Assembly (NCBI RefSeq): GCF_900112265.1
Contig: NZ_FOLO01000050.1
Location: forward strand, 1 to 42,131
Length of the DNA stretch: 42,131 bases
Direction: 5' to 3'
Source: Pseudoalteromonas denitrificans DSM 6059
GTDB lineage: Bacteria; Pseudomonadota; Gammaproteobacteria; Enterobacterales; Alteromonadaceae
Shown: positions 38,680 to 42,131 of the stretch, in pieces
Layout: the number at the start of each line of letters is the position of its first letter
How positions within the stretch are numbered: the first letter of the stretch is position 1
Made by a program: the position numbers and the translations under genes
The notes under the pieces: model-generated
What the model was told of the DNA's origin: nothing
The model's database searches: none
The model's input: the letters and a program-made list of their open reading frames with translations, nothing else

Positions 38680-40788
38680 ATGCCTCAGTTAAAATCACCC
38701 ATAAAAATGACTTATATTGAACTAAATGATGCGATTAAGGAGTTTAAGGAAATCACCCCTGAAATTTTAAACAACCCTGCGAATATTGAATATCTAGACT
38801 ATATATTAGATAGTTTGAAAGAGATTTACTCTGATCAGGACTGGCGTATAACCAAAAGTGATAGTAATGATCTTAGATTTGATAGCGATCACACAACTTT
38901 TGGCTATGAGTGTGAATTTGCGCAAGTCGCTTTTTCTAATGAAGATGTCATGAGGCATTATGAACATAACGCACCGGATGTTAGATTGAATTCAGGTACT
39001 GTTAATCTATTTCATGCTGATTTAGCTAAGCAAAGCATCGGTACAAAGTATGTGGGAATGTGGGACTTAGGCAGTGACTATGAAAATGTAATTGAGTTGG
39101 GTACACCAGCTCTAAAGTGGGATAGAGTCTGGAATGCTGACCTGGAGTTAGTCTGTAGTGGCGAAGCATTTAAACGAATGTACTATATTAGCTTAATTTT
39201 TGATAAATACTTATCTTCATTGGTTTCAATAAAAGGCAACGAGCTGTTGTTGAATAGGGTAGGTAATGTCGAGGCCTTCCAAACACCTTTAACTACAAAC
39301 TCAGCTCAGCTCGGTACCGTAAAAGGTAATCGAGAAAGTAATAAACTTAAAAGCCATAATGCTCCTCATAAAAAATTGCCAGGTGATGCACGCAAGTCAC
39401 CCGCTAAAACGTTTGGTTTACTCCGAGATGTTTTTACTAAAACACTTTTTAACGGTTCGTTAGAGGAAAAAAGTGGAGCTAGCTTTAGTACAGTAGACGA
39501 AAGTGTTATTAAGGCGAAACATATGACATTGAACCCCGAGGAGGTGCCACTGTATTTAACAAAAGAAGGCTGTAATGAAAAGTATATTTCTAAAGGTCTA
39601 ATTGAGAACACAATATTAAGCCGGGGGTTTATCAAAAATGGAGTACGGTTAAGGGCACCTCAATACACTATGACAGTGCCTGCAGAGGTGGCGCTTGAGT
39701 TAATTGAGGAAGGTGTAAATGTTGGTCAACAATTCAATTCTCCGTATTTAGAGCGTTTAAACGAGCTTCATCTTGGTTTTAGAAAGTACTTTACGAGTAA
39801 AGAGCCGCAGCTTGAAAAAATGTTATGCGAGTATAAAGGTGGAACATTAGGAGTTACAAAAGCAAAAATAGTAGCGAGGCAAGCAATCACTATCCTATCT
39901 TATTTTCTGACCACAGTTTGTGGTAAACCTGCAGAAGTTTCAGCGGAAATAAGACGTGAAACTAAGTTCGCTGGGTTGAAAGGAGATGCACTAATACAGG
40001 CCTTAAATAATTACAGGGATGTTTACCCTGATACCGAATTAAAGTGCTGGTGTTATACGCATAGTTGGATCAAAGATGTTGCTCATGTCTGGTTTAAGTG
40101 CGACCCCATCGAGTTTATAAGGTTACTGTGTAGGGTGGATATAAATGAGGCAAATGCGGGGCAGGATAACGGTGCATATCAGAGTATTCGAATATACCGA
40201 AAAGCCTTTACTTTTTTATTATTTAGCAGAGACTGGAATACGCTTAATTTTGATTTTCCAACAACAGATAATAACCTCACAAATTCTGTTGAAACGTTAT
40301 TAAAAAATGGTGATATTGGCGCCCCATTAGAAGAACTGGCCAATAAAATGGAATATGATATGGACAGTAAACGCTTTATAAATACTGTTTTAAATAAGTT
40401 ATCTATGGGGAATAAGTTACGTTCTGATATTTATAAAAAGTATCAATACAATTTATCTGTAACTCTCCAGGCTCCTAAAAACTTGGATACAGGAAATTCA
40501 GTAGCCCCATTAGAGTTTGCAAAAAGCCTTTTTAAATCTTCAGGCTTAAAACAAACAACCCATGTATTAGCACAAGCTATATTTGCATTAACGCACTATT
40601 CTGAATATGCGAAGGGAGACCACAAAAAATTTCAATGGTGTCGAGGTGATACCTACGCTACTTTCAATGACAATTATAAAACTTTTTTACAGAAGAAAGC
40701 TGGTATGGTAATAGTCGAACTACGCGATGAAGCGTTCCTTGAGCATTTAGCTATGGGTTCAATTGACGATGAACATCAAGGTGGGTAA
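38680..40788 (+). CDS. Large protein of unknown function (702 residues)
   Basis: 702 residues, no signal peptide and no clear membrane helix. An acidic N-terminal region of about 200 residues (IKEFKEITPEILNN, FGYECEFAQVAF) is followed by a Ser/Lys/Asn-rich linker near 205-245. A helical C-terminal half contains Cys/Trp-rich spots (LKCWCYTHSWIKDVAHVWFKCDP near 450-470, KFQWCRGD near 650). No motif lets me assign a family. It forms a two-gene unit with the glycine-rich protein 5 bases downstream. The pair lies between mobile elements on both sides, so it may be transferred cargo. Confidence 0.75.
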   Translation: MPQLKSPIKMTYIELNDAIKEFKEITPEILNNPANIEYLDYILDSLKEIYSDQDWRITKSDSNDLRFDSDHTTFGYECEFAQVAFSNEDVMRHYEHNAPDVRLNSGTVNLFHADLAKQSIGTKYVGMWDLGSDYENVIELGTPALKWDRVWNADLELVCSGEAFKRMYYISLIFDKYLSSLVSIKGNELLLNRVGNVEAFQTPLTTNSAQLGTVKGNRESNKLKSHNAPHKKLPGDARKSPAKTFGLLRDVFTKTLFNGSLEEKSGASFSTVDESVIKAKHMTLNPEEVPLYLTKEGCNEKYISKGLIENTILSRGFIKNGVRLRAPQYTMTVPAEVALELIEEGVNVGQQFNSPYLERLNELHLGFRKYFTSKEPQLEKMLCEYKGGTLGVTKAKIVARQAITILSYFLTTVCGKPAEVSAEIRRETKFAGLKGDALIQALNNYRDVYPDTELKCWCYTHSWIKDVAHVWFKCDPIEFIRLLCRVDINEANAGQDNGAYQSIRIYRKAFTFLLFSRDWNTLNFDFPTTDNNLTNSVETLLKNGDIGAPLEELANKMEYDMDSKRFINTVLNKLSMGNKLRSDIYKKYQYNLSVTLQAPKNLDTGNSVAPLEFAKSLFKSSGLKQTTHVLAQAIFALTHYSEYAKGDHKKFQWCRGDTYATFNDNYKTFLQKKAGMVIVELRDEAFLEHLAMGSIDDEHQGG

Positions 40789-40793
40789 ATCTC

Positions 40794-41336
40794 ATGTTGC
40801 GTAGTATAGAATTTTCTCAACCGACTAAAGGATCTTGGTTTGTACCCAAAGGAGTTACTCAAATTAATCTAATGATCAATGGTGCAGGCGGTGGTGGAGC
40901 GCTAAGTGCTTATGATGATAGGACTCAATCGAAAATGGATGGGATGGGTGGATTTGGTGGACATTATATTGAAGTTAAATTAAAAGTTCTACCTGAAACA
41001 AAAATTCCCATATCGATAGGAAAAGGGGGAAGTGGTGGGACTGTAAGGTCACCTAATGGAGAGTCTGGAGAAGCGACATATTTTGGTAATATAGTTAATG
41101 TTAATGGCGGATTGGGTGGCGTAATAAGTAACTCTAAATTTGAACAATTAAATATTTGGGATCGAAAAATATATATAAACCCTGACTTCTTAATAAGTAT
41201 TAATGCATTAGATGTAGGGGAGTGGCCTTCAAACTTTCAAGATTATTTACGACAGGATGAATCTATTTGGGAAAGATATCGTTATACCTCTATTGGGGGA
41301 GAGGGGGCCAATTCATTACTAAAAGTTGTATTTTAA
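40794..41336 (+). CDS. Glycine-rich domain protein, phage tail-fibre-like
   Basis: 180 residues. The opening FSQPTKGSWFVPKGVTQINLMINGAGGGGALSAYDD and the later GGFGGHYIEVKLKVLPETKIPISIGKGGSGGTVRSPNGESGEATYFG match the glycine-rich domain seen in phage tail fibres and bacterial surface proteins (WxVPxGVTxVxVxxxGAGGGG). The C-terminal 60 residues are not glycine-rich (WPSNFQDYLRQDESIWERYRY). It starts 5 bases after the stop of the 702-residue gene; ggtggg in that gene's end may serve as ribosome binding site. The two products likely act together; the process is unknown. Confidence 0.75.
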   Translation: MLRSIEFSQPTKGSWFVPKGVTQINLMINGAGGGGALSAYDDRTQSKMDGMGGFGGHYIEVKLKVLPETKIPISIGKGGSGGTVRSPNGESGEATYFGNIVNVNGGLGGVISNSKFEQLNIWDRKIYINPDFLISINALDVGEWPSNFQDYLRQDESIWERYRYTSIGGEGANSLLKVVF

Positions 41337-41530
41337 TTAAAGCTCGAACCAGAGAACCTCCGGGGTTAAGTAAATAGGGTTAGGTCTAAATCGCACTTCA
41401 TTAAACTAGAATTATATGAAAGTAGGGGTATTGTAGTATGAGGTTTACCGCACCTTGCACTGTAGTAGTGTCATTAGCAAGGGAAACTGTCGGACTAATT
41501 ACCGAGCGACTTTGTCGTAAGTAGCATATC

Positions 41531-41550
41531 AGCCAGTTACTAAACTGGCT
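41531..41550. terminator. Small hairpin, possible terminator
   Basis: A perfect 8-bp stem, agccagtt (41531-41538) with aactggct (41543-41550), 4-base loop, next to the end of the transposase fragment. T-rich bases follow on the plus strand. It may terminate the plus-strand pair upstream or the fragment on the minus strand. Confidence 0.5.
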
Positions 41551-41555
41551 ATTGT

Positions 41556-41803
41556 TTATGCTGACTTTTGTAAGGATTGTGATTTTTCAACTCTCAGAGA
41601 AATGGTATTCATACCGTTTCTTAACCATACACTGCGAACTCCATTTGGGCTGATATCAATACCAAGCGCTTCAGTCAGCTTCATGGCGACTTTCTGCTGA
41701 CCAAGATGAGGATGTTCGATTGAGAATTGAATAACCGCTTCTTCGATTGCCATATCTACACAGTTTTTATGCCGTATATTTGGTGTTTCTTGCCGCTTTA
41801 ATT
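41556..41803 (-). pseudogene. IS481-like transposase fragment (N-terminal HTH)
   Basis: About 80 residues: VDMAIEEAVIQFSIEHPHLGQQKVAMKL, then GIDISPNGVRSVWLRNGMNT. This is the N-terminal DNA-binding region of IS481-type integrase-like transposases. The catalytic DDE domain is missing after VEKSQSLQKSA. The 5' end is lost into the IS66 element; the first codons of the reading frame (before about LKRQETP) come from IS66 sequence. Confidence 0.7.
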
Positions 41804-42131
41804 GTAAACGACTGGGCAAATACACCTAGCCCAGTTTTACATTCCAGGGCAGAATGGCATCCAAGTTTTCAGGAGCATGGATAAGATGCTCAAGGCAATG
41901 ACTGATGTAGTCATATGGCACCAATCCGTTTGCTTTGGCTGTTTGGACTATGCTGTAAAGTACCGCACTGGCTTGTGCACCATTGCGTGTATTACTGAAC
42001 ATCCAATTCTTTCTCCCGATAACAAATGGTTTAACCGCACGTTCGGCACGATTGTTATCAATATCCAGGTGACCGTTTTCAACATAGCGGATCAGTTTTT
42101 CCCATTGATTCAAGGCATAATGGATTGGCTT
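41804..42131 (-). mobile_element. IS66-family element, one end visible
   Basis: The likely terminal inverted repeat starts at 41804 (gtaaacgactgggcaaatac), fitting the GTAA(G/A)CG beginning of IS66 ends. The element extends past the window. It carries the TnpC-type transposase 3' end (41826-42131). It interrupts the IS481-like fragment to its left. Confidence 0.7.
41826..42131 (-). CDS. IS66-family transposase (TnpC), C-terminal part
   Basis: 102 C-terminal residues, open through the window edge. The family signature is clear: NQWEKLIRYVENGHLDIDNNRAERAVKPFVIGRKNWMFSNTRNGAQASAVLYSIVQTAKANGLVPYDYI, containing the final catalytic Glu in the DNNRAER block. It is the DDE transposase of IS66 elements, which also need TnpA and TnpB, not seen here. 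It ends WNVKLG. Confidence 0.93.
   Translation of the reverse strand, partial: KPIHYALNQWEKLIRYVENGHLDIDNNRAERAVKPFVIGRKNWMFSNTRNGAQASAVLYSIVQTAKANGLVPYDYISHCLEHLIHAPENLDAILPWNVKLG

Overview
The window looks like a chromosomal, AT-rich stretch from a marine gammaproteobacterium, most likely Alteromonadales (Pseudoalteromonas/Colwellia/Thalassotalea type). This is inferred from gene content and protein style: ElbB, an AldB-like dehydrogenase, GH92 mannosidases, an OprB-like porin, REP-associated transposase remnants and IS10-, IS66- and IS982-type elements. I see no rRNA, tRNA or CRISPR.

Region 1 (1-6.0 kb): an IS982 transposase tail cut by the window edge; a small Xre regulator with a membrane protein; a Lys-rich small protein convergent with a four-helix membrane protein; three tandem 110-bp intergenic repeats; a GH19 muramidase/chitinase-like enzyme paired with a double lamin-tail-domain protein; and an outer-membrane porin candidate.

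Region 2 (6.0-14.6 kb): a mannose-glycan utilisation locus. A LacI-type regulator is divergent from an exported GH92 alpha-mannosidase, with a perfect 14-bp palindrome between them. A second GH92 (lipoprotein), a PfkB sugar kinase and an AGE-family isomerase follow. The inferred route is mannoside to mannose (GH92), mannose to fructose (AGE isomerase), fructose to fructose-6-phosphate (PfkB kinase).

Region 3 (14.6-18.5 kb): an ECF sigma factor between two small CPxC membrane proteins (DUF2892 type), an exported amidohydrolase, a PPOX/FMN flavoprotein and a SYLF-domain pseudogene with an in-frame stop.

Region 4 (18.5-36.8 kb) is the most interesting part. Five short genes encode peptides with an almost identical 31-residue leader (MKLKLNKKKLKNLS..LP..MTP.V.GG) followed by unrelated Cys-rich cores of 12 to 48 residues. 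They look like a scattered family of double-glycine-leader secreted or modified peptides. No transporter or modifying enzyme is in the window. Among them lie a 41-codon small ORF coupled to a GRDP-like protein, an HEXXH metalloprotease-like protein, a lipoprotein, an aldehyde dehydrogenase, elbB, and a group of possible toxin/effector genes (phospholipase D, GHSRG lipase, isochorismatase-like hydrolase, and a large decayed gene whose N-terminus matches that of a nearby intact gene).

Region 5 (35.1-42.1 kb): remnants of a REP-associated tyrosine transposase, a complete IS10-like element with unusual inverted flanks, an unrecognised two-gene unit (702-residue protein plus glycine-rich protein), and an IS66 element inserted in an IS481-like transposase fragment.
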